From the NCBI RefSeq assembly GCF_001425745.1, contig NZ_LMDF01000010.1, positions 62,001 to 126,000 on the forward strand: DNA of 64,000 nt. The letters are read 5' to 3'. Every line of letters starts with the position of its first letter. Positions within the stretch are counted from its first letter, which is position 1. Both the position numbers and the translations under genes were made by a program. This DNA is from Caulobacter sp. Root343. Lineage in GTDB: Bacteria; Pseudomonadota; Alphaproteobacteria; Caulobacterales; Caulobacteraceae. Below are positions 9,204 through 16,496 of the stretch, piece by piece. Under the pieces are notes generated by a model. It saw only the letters and a list, made by a program, of their open reading frames with translations, ran no database searches and was not told the origin of the DNA.

Positions 9204-10472
9204 CTACTCGCCCCCGTCCGTGCGCCTGAAGGAGCGCGCCCGCGGCGGGGCGGCGCGCTCCTTCAGGCCATAGAGGCTGGGCAGCAGCTTCAGGCCGCCG
9301 AACCGCTCACGCTCGCACATGGCGCGCAGATAGCCGCCGGCCGAAGACCGGATCTCCCCGTCCTTCCAGCGCGCCAGCACCGTGGCCAAGGCGATGGCCG
9401 CCCGGTTCTTGCCCATGGCGTCGCGGGCTTCGCGCAGGGCCGAGAAATTGATCCCCATCAGGGGCGCGGCCCGGCCAACGGCGTCGACCAGGTCCTCCCA
9501 CTGGGCCGATGTGGGATCGCTCAGGAAGTCGTTCAGTTCGGGCACGGCCTCGAGCACCAGCGACAGCGGGATCACCTCCTCGCTGATCGCCGCCTCCACC
9601 TCGGACGACCCGTCTCGCACGGACCGATCGAGGGATCGCGCCGTGGGCTCGACTACCTCCTTTCGGGGAGAAGAATACGTTGTTCCTTCGGATCTAGGCT
9701 GGGTTGTAGGTTCTTTGTGGGCTTCATCCATGACGCCCCTGGGCTCAGTTTGATCGAATTTACGAGCCTTGACCCACGCCGCGTCCACCGCCGCCAACAG
9801 CGCCTGGAATGTCTCATGCAGCGCCTCAAGCTCTCCGAGACTGGGGGTGCGCGGCAGGCGGCCGAGCGCCTGGTCGACGGCGCCGGTCCAGTCGTAGGTC
9901 GTATAACCACGATGCACGGCGTCGGCGCACACGGTGCGGATCTCGCGGCGGATCTCGCCGAGCTTGCGCTTGAAGTACCGGCGCTGGGCCTGCTCCAGGC
10001 TGCGGGCGGCGGCCAGGTCCGAGAACTCGTCCCAGCGCGCGGCCATCGGCGCCAGATCAAAGCCAAAGGCCTCGACGATGAAGCCGCGCTCGTCGCGATA
10101 GCCCCAACGCTTGCCGTTGCCGCTGTCCTTCATGTGGACCAGACCCGCGCGCACGGCCAAGCGGATCAGGCCCTGGACGCAGCTGCGCGAGCGCTGCAGC
10201 TCCTCGCAGAGCGCATCGTTGGACGGCCAGGCCAGGGGATGAGTCCGCCCCGTCCAGTCCTGTTCGGCCGTCACCCGCACCAGGGCGCGGATCAGGCGCA
10301 CGAGCCCGTCGCCGTACCCCAGGCGGGGCGCGGCGCGCTCGAACCGGTCAAGCAGCATGGCCTTGGAGATACTCTCCGGCAGGCCCTGGTAGGTGTCGGC
10401 GAGCCGCGCGGCCGCCCATTGGGCGTCCGCCAGACGGCGCACATCTCCTACCCCGTTCGAGACGGTTTGCAT
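9204..10472 (-). CDS. repC: Plasmid replication initiator RepC
   Basis: 422 residues matching the RepC architecture of alphaproteobacterial repABC replicons. There is a winged-helix N-terminal region (SKAMLLDRFERAAPRLGYGD, HPLAWPSNDALCEELQRS, GNGKRWGYRDERG, IVEAFGFDLAPMA), a low-complexity linker, and a C-terminal domain containing GGYLRAMCERERFGGLKL. RepC initiates replication and in known replicons binds an origin inside its own gene. A strong ribosome binding site (AAGGAGGAG) precedes the ATG. RepA and RepB partners are absent. RepC without RepAB is also found on some integrative conjugative elements, where it may allow transient replication. The upstream leader may be regulated by an antisense RNA. 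Confidence 0.88.
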   Translation of the reverse strand: MQTVSNGVGDVRRLADAQWAAARLADTYQGLPESISKAMLLDRFERAAPRLGYGDGLVRLIRALVRVTAEQDWTGRTHPLAWPSNDALCEELQRSRSCVQGLIRLAVRAGLVHMKDSGNGKRWGYRDERGFIVEAFGFDLAPMAARWDEFSDLAAARSLEQAQRRYFKRKLGEIRREIRTVCADAVHRGYTTYDWTGAVDQALGRLPRTPSLGELEALHETFQALLAAVDAAWVKARKFDQTEPRGVMDEAHKEPTTQPRSEGTTYSSPRKEVVEPTARSLDRSVRDGSSEVEAAISEEVIPLSLVLEAVPELNDFLSDPTSAQWEDLVDAVGRAAPLMGINFSALREARDAMGKNRAAIALATVLARWKDGEIRSSAGGYLRAMCERERFGGLKLLPSLYGLKERAAPPRARSFRRTDGGE

Positions 10473-10577
10473 TTTCTGCTCCTCCTTGGAGAGGCCGCAG
10501 GCACACAGGTTCCCGTCGCGCGAACGCGCGTTTTTGGATTGCAGCGATGTCGGTGATTCGGTTAGAAAGAGCAGGAA

Positions 10578-10655
10578 GCAGAGCTCGGTCGGGATTGCCG
10601 TCCCGTCTAGCGAATGACCTGGAGAACCCGGCGCGTTACAGCGAGCCGGGTTTTT
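10578..10655 (+). ncRNA. Candidate counter-transcribed RNA against the repC leader
   Basis: On the plus strand, opposite the repC leader, a Rho-independent terminator ends at about 10655. A weak promoter-like pair (TTGCAG, 17-base gap, TTAGAA) sits at about 10541-10569. This would give an RNA of roughly 75-80 nt antisense to the repC leader. In repABC plasmids a small counter-transcribed RNA in the repB-repC gap represses repC in the same way. The placement is the evidence; the -10 element is poor and the 5' end is a guess. Confidence 0.35.
10625..10655 (+). terminator. Rho-independent terminator, plus strand, in the repC upstream region
   Basis: Perfect 8-bp stem AACCCGGC / GCCGGGTT with a 12-base loop, followed by TTTTT on the plus strand only. 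No plus-strand protein gene precedes it, which is why it points to an antisense transcript. Read on the minus strand the same hairpin could weakly terminate the small gene at 10656-10892. Confidence 0.7.
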
Positions 10656-10892
10656 CTATGCGCTCACGGCGTGTTTCCTTTCATCGTCGCCCCCATCGAA
10701 ATAGACCTCGAACACATGCTCGAGGGCGTCCATCCGATTGGCGAAGCCGCGCTCGGCCCTCATCTCATCGAGCCTGTCGATGAAGCGCTTGAGCACCATG
10801 CCGTTCAGCTGCGCCTTGCCGGCCGCCCGAGCGGCGGCGCGAAGGCGCTTCTGGTATTCGGCCTGATACGCAAGATCCTGAGCGGTCTTCAT
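10656..10892 (-). CDS. Small ribbon-helix-helix-like protein
   Basis: 78 residues from the ATG at 10892 (an in-frame TTG at 10928 would add 12). The pattern LNGMVLKRFIDRLDEMRAER followed by a helix NRMDALEHVFEVYF fits a beta strand plus two helices as in ribbon-helix-helix DNA-binding proteins. This is pattern recognition only. It lies between trbI and repC on the same strand, so a role in controlling the element is plausible. The C-terminus is acidic then basic (GGDDERKHAVSA). Confidence 0.5.
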   Translation of the reverse strand: MKTAQDLAYQAEYQKRLRAAARAAGKAQLNGMVLKRFIDRLDEMRAERGFANRMDALEHVFEVYFDGGDDERKHAVSA

Positions 10893-11019
10893 GGCGCGGC
10901 CGATAAGATCGCGATTCCAGACGCCCAACTAATAAAGGTGAACGGCGAAACACCCGCGACGAGCGAATAAAGACCCTTGATTTGCCTGGGAATCGGGGCG
11001 CGCCCCATTGCTTGGCCAT

Positions 11020-12237
11020 TCAAGGGGATGACGCGCCTTCCGGCGGCAGGACGAGGTCGCGATCGATCAGCACGCGGACCAGCTGCCCCGGCGCGATGCG
11101 CAAGGTCGGCGCCCTCTGCAGATCGCGCTCGACCAGGCGCTGACCGGTCTGGCTGGCCGCGGCGGCGACCCCGCCGGCCGCATCCTGCAGCACCACCTGG
11201 CCGCCCTGTCGGCCTGCGCTGTTCTGGGCGGCGGACCCGCCGATTGAGATCAGGGTGGAGAGTCCGATGGCGCGCGCCAGCACCGGTAGATGGCGATCGG
11301 TCTTTCCGGTCAGGCCGCTCATCCCGGCCGCGTCGAGCCCGACCATGGCGCCCAGATCCACGCTGCGGCCGCTTGGAAAGACGATCTGGGTCCAGACGAC
11401 CAGCACCCGCTCCTGACCATAGCCCACCTGGCTGTCGTAACGGCCGATCAGCCGCGCGCCCTGCGGGATCAGGACGACACGACCGGTACGATGATCGAAG
11501 ACCGGCTCGGTGACCTGGGCGATCACCGGGCCGGGCAGGTCTGAATTGATGCCAGTGACCAGAGCGGCCGGAATCAGCGACCCGGCCTTGACCTCAAAGG
11601 GCGACAGGGGCGGCCGAGGCAGGATCGGGGCCTGCGGCCCGCGGGCGGCGGCCGCGGCGATGAACTGCTCCTTGGGAGACGCCGCGCTGGGCGCCGGCGA
11701 GGGCGCGAAAGACGCCGGGGTGGCCGGGGGCGCGACCTCGGTCGTGGCCCGCAAGCTCGAGCCGCCACTCGCTCCGCCGAAGAACGGCGCCGAGGCGCGC
11801 GCGGCCAGGGTTTCCTGACGGGCCCGCTGGACCTCGGGCGACACCGGCGGCGGGGCCTGGGACGCGGGCGTCGCGGACGGCTCGAGACCGGGCGCGCCCG
11901 CGCCCGGGACGACTGCCCCCGTTGGCGGGGGGAGGGCGGCGGCGTCATCGTAGCGCGCCGGCAGGCGCTCCTCGACCGGGCTTGGTCCTTCGGGCCCTTG
12001 GCCGGGCGGCTCCGGCGCCGCGGCGCGGCGCGCCGAGGTCTGACCCATGCCGAGCATGAACCCGGCCCCGATCACCAGGACCACGGCGCCGGCCATGGCG
12101 GCGATCACCGTCGGCCGATAACGGGTGATGGGCCGGCGCGGCGCGACGAGCACGCCTTCGGCCGGGGACTTGGGGGGTTGACGACTGGGCGCGGCGTCCG
12201 GCGCGCCCAACTCGGCGACAGGCGGCTCGACACTCAC
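11020..12237 (-). CDS. trbI: TrbI, VirB10-like conjugation channel protein
   Basis: 405 residues with VirB10/TrbI layout: cytoplasmic N-terminus, one transmembrane helix at about residues 43-65 (VIAAMAGAVVLVIGAGFMLG), a long Pro/Ala/Ser-rich periplasmic linker, and a conserved C-terminal domain with SLIPAALVTGINSDLPGPVI, IPQGARLIGRYDSQVGYGQ and the antenna-adjacent RVLVVWTQIVFPSG. It spans the envelope and links the inner-membrane motor to the outer-membrane pore of the type IV secretion system. Its start overlaps the trbG stop by four bases (ATGA). It is the last trb gene in the cluster. Confidence 0.95.
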   Translation of the reverse strand: MSVEPPVAELGAPDAAPSRQPPKSPAEGVLVAPRRPITRYRPTVIAAMAGAVVLVIGAGFMLGMGQTSARRAAAPEPPGQGPEGPSPVEERLPARYDDAAALPPPTGAVVPGAGAPGLEPSATPASQAPPPVSPEVQRARQETLAARASAPFFGGASGGSSLRATTEVAPPATPASFAPSPAPSAASPKEQFIAAAAARGPQAPILPRPPLSPFEVKAGSLIPAALVTGINSDLPGPVIAQVTEPVFDHRTGRVVLIPQGARLIGRYDSQVGYGQERVLVVWTQIVFPSGRSVDLGAMVGLDAAGMSGLTGKTDRHLPVLARAIGLSTLISIGGSAAQNSAGRQGGQVVLQDAAGGVAAAASQTGQRLVERDLQRAPTLRIAPGQLVRVLIDRDLVLPPEGASSP

Positions 12238-13331
12238 CGCCGGTCTCCCTGTCGGGTCAGCCGCACGATCACCGGCTTCTTGTCGCCAAGGCGCAGTTCG
12301 GCCCGATCAATGATGCGGTCGACCACCAGATAGCGGCCCGCAAGCCGCGAATTGACCAGTTGGCCCTGATCATCGGCGTCGAGCAGGAAAACGGGCGGCG
12401 CCTCGCGCACCGCAAGATCGGGCGGGAACTCGATATAGGTCTTGGCGCCGTCGTCGAAGACCCGCACCGGGGTCCAGCTCGGCGCACGGCCCTTCAGCGG
12501 CGTGATCACGTAGCGAAAGTCCAGGCGCTCGACGGGCACGGCGGACTGGACCGCCGTCGTCTGGTCGGCGGCCGCCGCCCGGCGCGCGGCCTCCGCCGCC
12601 CGGGCCCGCGCCTCTTCCTGCGGATAGGTCCAGGACAGGACGCTGGTATAGGCGCCGCTGTCGGTGGAGAGCGCGTCGATCAGATAGGTCCTCTGGTCGG
12701 TGGTCAGCACCAGATTGGTGCGCAGGCCCGCGCGCATCGGCTTGACCAGGACGATCACCTGCTGGGCCTCGCCGGCGCCGGACTCGGTCTCACCCAGCAC
12801 CCAGCGCACGGTGTCGCCGGCGGCCTTGGCGATCAGTTTCTCGCCGGGTCGCAAGGCGATGGTGGTCAGGAACCTGGGGCTGGTGTGGATCGCATAGAGG
12901 CGGCCCGGCTCGAACGCATGATAGAGCGCCGAATTGTCGAACACGCCGCTGGCCGGACCGTCACGCGCCTCGGCGTTGGCCCGCTGCAGGGCCGCCAGGG
13001 GTCGCGCCAGGGCCGGGCCGAGAGCAGCGCGCCGCCGCGATGGCGGACGGCGGTCGCCACTGCCGACGGCGTGAACCGTTGGCGTCCTTGGCAAGGGCGG
13101 TGTCGCCGAGGTCCTCGCCGTGGCCGCGGACGCAGCGCGCCCGGCGCCTGGTGCTTCAAGACCGCGCGCGCTTGGCGCCGCATGGACCGGCGGCAGAACG
13201 GCGGGGCGGATGACCGAAGGCGCCGGAGCCGCCGGGGAGGGCGTCTGGGACGAAGCCGCCGCCAGGGGCGCGCAGGACAGCGCGGCGATCAGGGCCAGGG
13301 CGCGGGCCGGCCGATTGTGGCGCAAGCTCAT
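12234..13331 (-). CDS. trbG: TrbG, VirB9-like outer-membrane complex protein
   Basis: 365 residues from the ATG at 13331, chosen because it overlaps the trbF stop by four bases and is followed by a signal peptide (ALALIAALSCAPLAAASS); an upstream in-frame Met at 13487 falls inside trbF. A Pro/Ala-rich region follows, then the VirB9/CagX domain (ALYHAFEPGRLYAIHTSPRF, LRPGEKLIAKAAGDTVRW) and the C-terminal beta domain (RAPSWTPVRVFDDGAKTYIE, VDRIIDRAELRLG). Together with TrbI it builds the outer-membrane core of the mating channel. Confidence 0.93.
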   Translation of the reverse strand: MSLRHNRPARALALIAALSCAPLAAASSQTPSPAAPAPSVIRPAVLPPVHAAPSARGLEAPGAGRAASAATARTSATPPLPRTPTVHAVGSGDRRPPSRRRAALGPALARPLAALQRANAEARDGPASGVFDNSALYHAFEPGRLYAIHTSPRFLTTIALRPGEKLIAKAAGDTVRWVLGETESGAGEAQQVIVLVKPMRAGLRTNLVLTTDQRTYLIDALSTDSGAYTSVLSWTYPQEEARARAAEAARRAAAADQTTAVQSAVPVERLDFRYVITPLKGRAPSWTPVRVFDDGAKTYIEFPPDLAVREAPPVFLLDADDQGQLVNSRLAGRYLVVDRIIDRAELRLGDKKPVIVRLTRQGDRR

Positions 13332-14017
13332 AGGTCGCGGCTCCATTGGAAGCTGGTGATTTCCAGGCCGCGGGGATTGCCGAAGAGCTCGGCCTCGGTC
13401 TTCGGCGGCCGCGGCCCCAGGGTGAAGAGTCCCGTCCAGCGCACCGGCGGGCCGGCCACGCCTTGCAGATAGATCGTCTCGCGCCACTGGACCTGGAAGG
13501 TGGTCGGACTGCGGGGAAGCACCGAGGCGATCTCGACGGCGATCGCCTCCTGCCCAAGCCGCGCGGCCGGGTCGTGGTCCTGGCCGTACTGGACTAGGCT
13601 GGCGCGCGCGGCCTGGTTGGTCATCCGCGTGGCCCGGGTCCAGTTGTCGCGCAGCACCACCGGGTCGGTGCTCTTGGACCGCACGCGCTCCACGAACTCG
13701 CGCACGAAGCTGGCCTTGATCGCATCGTCCGGCCTGTAGGCGCGGTCGACCAGCTCGACGCGACCGGGCTGGCCGTAGCGGTCGAACGGAATGGCGTAGG
13801 TGGCGATCGGGCGCTTCAGTTGCACATAGAGAAAGGCGCCCGTGCTGAGGCCCGCCAGGGCCAGGCAGCCGAAGGCCATCATCCGCCAGCTCCGGGCCTG
13901 AACCCTGGCCGAACCGATGCGCTCGTCCCAGACCTGGGCGGCGCGATGATAGGGTGTCTCGGCTGGCGTGGACTCGCCGTAGCGGTCCTGCGGGCGCTTG
14001 AAGGCGTTGGACGACAT
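13328..14017 (-). CDS. trbF: TrbF, VirB8-like inner-membrane protein
   Basis: 229 residues from the ATG at 14017 (MSSNAFKRPQDRYGESTPAE), which is the usual TrbF start; longer frame extensions overlap trbL. One transmembrane helix follows at about 48-68 (MAFGCLALAGLSTGAFLYV), then the periplasmic VirB8 domain (PFDRYGQPGRVELVDRAYRP, FVREFVERVRSKSTDPVVLR). It scaffolds the inner-membrane complex of the conjugation machine. It starts 10 bases after the trbL stop and overlaps trbG by four bases. Confidence 0.94.
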   Translation of the reverse strand: MSSNAFKRPQDRYGESTPAETPYHRAAQVWDERIGSARVQARSWRMMAFGCLALAGLSTGAFLYVQLKRPIATYAIPFDRYGQPGRVELVDRAYRPDDAIKASFVREFVERVRSKSTDPVVLRDNWTRATRMTNQAARASLVQYGQDHDPAARLGQEAIAVEIASVLPRSPTTFQVQWRETIYLQGVAGPPVRWTGLFTLGPRPPKTEAELFGNPRGLEITSFQWSRDL

Positions 14018-14027
14018 CGCGGCTCCT

Positions 14028-15248
14028 TCAGGGTTTGGGCGGACGGGGCGGATCGGGCTCCCACTCGTCGGGCGGCGTGGGCTCGCCGGCCGGGGGTTCG
14101 GGCGGCGGATCGTCGAACGACGCGCGCGTGGCCGCAGCGGGCGGCGGATAGGCGGCGCGCGCCCGTCCGACGACAGCGCTGGTGGCGGCGGCCTTGCGGG
14201 CTCCGGCCACGGGGCCCGCGCCCGCACCGCCGCTCGCGCCGCCGCCCGAACCGCCCGCAGGACCGCCGCCCGGACCGCCCCGAGCCCCGCCGCCCGCCGG
14301 CAGGCGCGAGGCCGACCGGGCCGATGACGCCGAGCCGGCCGCCGCGCCCGCGCCCATGGCCCAGCGACCGACCAGGGCCGCCCCGCCGATCGTGGCCGCC
14401 AGGCCCACGGCCCCGGCCGCGGCCGAGCCGGCGCTGAGTTGGGGCCCACCGGTGATCTGGGCCGCGGCGATGGCCGGAATCTTGAAGGCCAGCATGACGA
14501 TCAGCAGGGCGGCCAGCAGCAGTCCGCAGGACTCCGCCCAGGTCGGTTCGGCCGAGACCGTGTAGCTGGCGAAGATCTGCTCGCCGATCGAGACCACCAG
14601 GGCCAGGGCCATCACCTTGGCCCCGACCGCCACGACGTAGCCGATGGCGCGCTCGGACATGAAGGCGGTCTGGGTCAGGATGCCGAACGGCACGGTGACG
14701 AAGCCGATCAGGGTGACGATGTAGAACTCGACGATGGTGACGGCGATTTCCACGGCCAGCACCATGAAGGCCAGGATCACGCCGATGGCCGCGACCGCGG
14801 TGATCAGGATGGCGTCGATGTGGGTGAAGAACCCCACCCCCATGCCCTCGCTGGCCAGCCGGCCAATATATTTGAGCAGATCGAACGCGACCTTCATCCC
14901 GTCGATGGCCACCTTGGAGGGCTGCATCAGGTCCCCGACCGTCAGCGCCCCCCCGCCAGCCTTCAGGCCCAGGGCCGCGAAGCCGTTGATCACCGTCAGG
15001 GTCAGCGCCTTCCAGCCCGAGATCAGCCAGGCGAAGAAGCCAAACAGTAGGATCTTGCGCACCAGGGCGGCGGGCACGTTCTGATGCTCGTCCAGCGCCC
15101 ACAGCAGCGCCGACAGCCCCAGGCTGATGATCATGAGAATGCCGAACGTCGTCTGCACGTCGCCCTGGATCAGCCCGAACCCCGAGCCGACCTGGGTGGT
15201 GTAGCGGTCGAGCAGTTCGTCGATGGCGGCGGGCGAGGCGGTCGTCAT
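14028..15248 (-). CDS. trbL: TrbL, VirB6-like polytopic membrane protein
   Basis: 406 residues. The central part contains five or more hydrophobic segments (FGILMIISLGLSALLWAL, ILITAVAAIGVILAFMVLAV, VTIVEFYIVTLIGFVTVPFG, LLLAALLIVMLAFKIPAI) in VirB6/TrbL order. The last 120 residues are Gly/Ala/Pro-rich low-complexity sequence, common in TrbL. It forms part of the inner-membrane translocation channel. It begins eight bases after the trbK-like lipoprotein gene. Confidence 0.93.
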   Translation of the reverse strand: MTTASPAAIDELLDRYTTQVGSGFGLIQGDVQTTFGILMIISLGLSALLWALDEHQNVPAALVRKILLFGFFAWLISGWKALTLTVINGFAALGLKAGGGALTVGDLMQPSKVAIDGMKVAFDLLKYIGRLASEGMGVGFFTHIDAILITAVAAIGVILAFMVLAVEIAVTIVEFYIVTLIGFVTVPFGILTQTAFMSERAIGYVVAVGAKVMALALVVSIGEQIFASYTVSAEPTWAESCGLLLAALLIVMLAFKIPAIAAAQITGGPQLSAGSAAAGAVGLAATIGGAALVGRWAMGAGAAAGSASSARSASRLPAGGGARGGPGGGPAGGSGGGASGGAGAGPVAGARKAAATSAVVGRARAAYPPPAAATRASFDDPPPEPPAGEPTPPDEWEPDPPRPPKP

Positions 15249-15256
15249 CGCCGCCC

Positions 15257-15502
15257 TCAGAACCGATCACGGGTCGGCGCCGGCGCCGAAGACGGGATCT
15301 GTGCATTGCGCCGCCGGTCGGCCTCGGCCTGGTCGAGCAGGGCCTTGAACTCAGCTTCGCAGGCCGGAGTGAGCGCCTTGCGGGTGCGCATCTCCTCGGC
15401 CGTGCAGCCGGCGACGCTGGACTTGGACGGGGTTTCGGGCTCGCAGGCGGCCAGGGCGGCGGCCAGGGCGAGGAGAACGGGGATGAGGATCGAAGCGCGC
15501 AT
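15257..15502 (-). CDS. trbK: TrbK-like entry-exclusion lipoprotein
   Basis: 81 residues with a clear lipoprotein signal peptide ending in a lipobox (LAAALAAC, Cys20). A short soluble domain with two further cysteines (AGCTAEEM, LTPACEAEF) follows. The position between trbJ and trbL is where trbK lies in RP4-type and alphaproteobacterial trb operons. TrbK-type lipoproteins block redundant conjugation into cells already carrying the element. The similarity is in size, lipobox and position rather than strong sequence identity. Confidence 0.75.
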   Translation of the reverse strand: MRASILIPVLLALAAALAACEPETPSKSSVAGCTAEEMRTRKALTPACEAEFKALLDQAEADRRRNAQIPSSAPAPTRDRF

Positions 15503-16227
15503 CAGAATGCTGTCCGGGTGTTGCGGGGCGGCGGGACGGGGAGGACCGACGCCCGCTGCCGGTCGGCCTCGCCTTTACTGACGAGCGCGCGGCGCTCGGC
15601 CTCATAGGTCTGGGCCTGCCGTCCTTGGGTGATCAGCAGGGTCTGCAGCTGGGTGAGCTGGGTCGAGAGCGCCGCCAGCAATTGGTTGGTGGCCTGGACC
15701 GCGGCGGTCTGCCCGGCCGCAGCCTGGGAGGCGTCCACCGCCGCCCCCACCGCGCCGGCCGTCGCCCCCTGGGCCTGGACGATCTGGTTTTGGACTTGCA
15801 GCGCCTCCTGCAGCGTCTGGCGGCTGGCCTGGCTCCAGGCCTTCAACTTGTCGGCCAGGGCCGCTGGGGTCAGGCCGGCCAGATCCCCGGAATAGAGTGT
15901 GGAAAAATCACGACTGATGTCGGCGGCCGAATAGCCCAGACCCTGGGCCTGGCGCAGCAGGGCCGTGGCCTGGCCGGCGATGTCGCGCAGCGGTCCGGTG
16001 ACGTCCAGGCCTAGGGTCTGGAGCATGCGCTGGGAATTGGTCAGTTGGGCCCGCAGGGTCTCGATCTGCTGCAGGCCCTGGCTGACCTGCTTGAGCATCT
16101 GGGCGACCGCGGCGGGATCATAGACGGTGACTTGGGCGCGGGCGGTCCCGACTAAGGCTCCCGCCAGAAGCGGGGCCAGCACCGGGGCCAACGCCAGGCG
16201 CAGCGCGCGACGGCGACAAACGATCAT
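15502..16227 (-). CDS. trbJ: TrbJ, VirB5-like pilus-associated protein
   Basis: 241 residues. The signal peptide is LALAPVLAPLLAGALVGTARA. The VirB5/TrbJ helical signature follows: VYDPAAVAQMLKQVSQGLQQ, a region with Gln-rich helices, and a second long coiled region QATNQLLAALSTQLTQLQTL. In the VirB system the homologue is a minor pilus-tip component. The start overlaps the stop of the preceding small ORF by four bases, and its stop shares one base with the trbK-like start, so the three are translationally coupled. Confidence 0.93.
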   Translation of the reverse strand: MIVCRRRALRLALAPVLAPLLAGALVGTARAQVTVYDPAAVAQMLKQVSQGLQQIETLRAQLTNSQRMLQTLGLDVTGPLRDIAGQATALLRQAQGLGYSAADISRDFSTLYSGDLAGLTPAALADKLKAWSQASRQTLQEALQVQNQIVQAQGATAGAVGAAVDASQAAAGQTAAVQATNQLLAALSTQLTQLQTLLITQGRQAQTYEAERRALVSKGEADRQRASVLPVPPPRNTRTAF

Positions 16228-16496
16228 GAGACCCTCTCCTCATCGGGCGTAGGCAGGTCCTGTGCCTCGAGGGCCAGGAAACGAGGCTCGGACGCCCAGC
16301 GCACGGCGAGCGCCGCGGCCAGCCAGACGACGCCGGTGGCCAGGAGCGGCGGACTGACCAGGATCTGGGCGCCGGCGACCGCCATCACCGCGCCGGGCGC
16401 GACCAGGGCCACAAAGGCCAGGCGCCGCCGACGCGGGCTCGCCGTCCACGCGGCGGGTAGCCGCCCCCAGAGCCCAAGGCGCGGATCAGGCCGCAT
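16224..16496 (-). CDS. Small two-helix membrane protein between trbE and trbJ
   Basis: 90 residues from the ATG at 16496 (MRPDPRLGLWGRLPAAW), overlapping the 3' end of trbE by 11 bases and the trbJ start by four. Two hydrophobic segments (FVALVAPGAVMAVAGAQILV and LLATGVVWLAAALAVRWA) flank a short loop, so a hairpin inner-membrane protein is expected. I do not recognise a named family. The tight overlaps on both sides argue that it is a real member of the trb operon. It is not TrbD, which is present upstream of trbE. Confidence 0.7.
   Translation of the reverse strand: MRPDPRLGLWGRLPAAWTASPRRRRLAFVALVAPGAVMAVAGAQILVSPPLLATGVVWLAAALAVRWASEPRFLALEAQDLPTPDEERVS

Noticed and set aside
8241..10556. 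771-codon plus-strand open frame opposite the Toprim and repC genes
   Set aside because: It spans two recognised genes on the other strand and an intergenic gap, with no start site support; a GC shadow.
10995..11006. GGGGCGCGCCCC palindrome after trbI considered as terminator
   Set aside because: It has no loop of useful size and no T-run; palindromes of G/C are expected in this composition.
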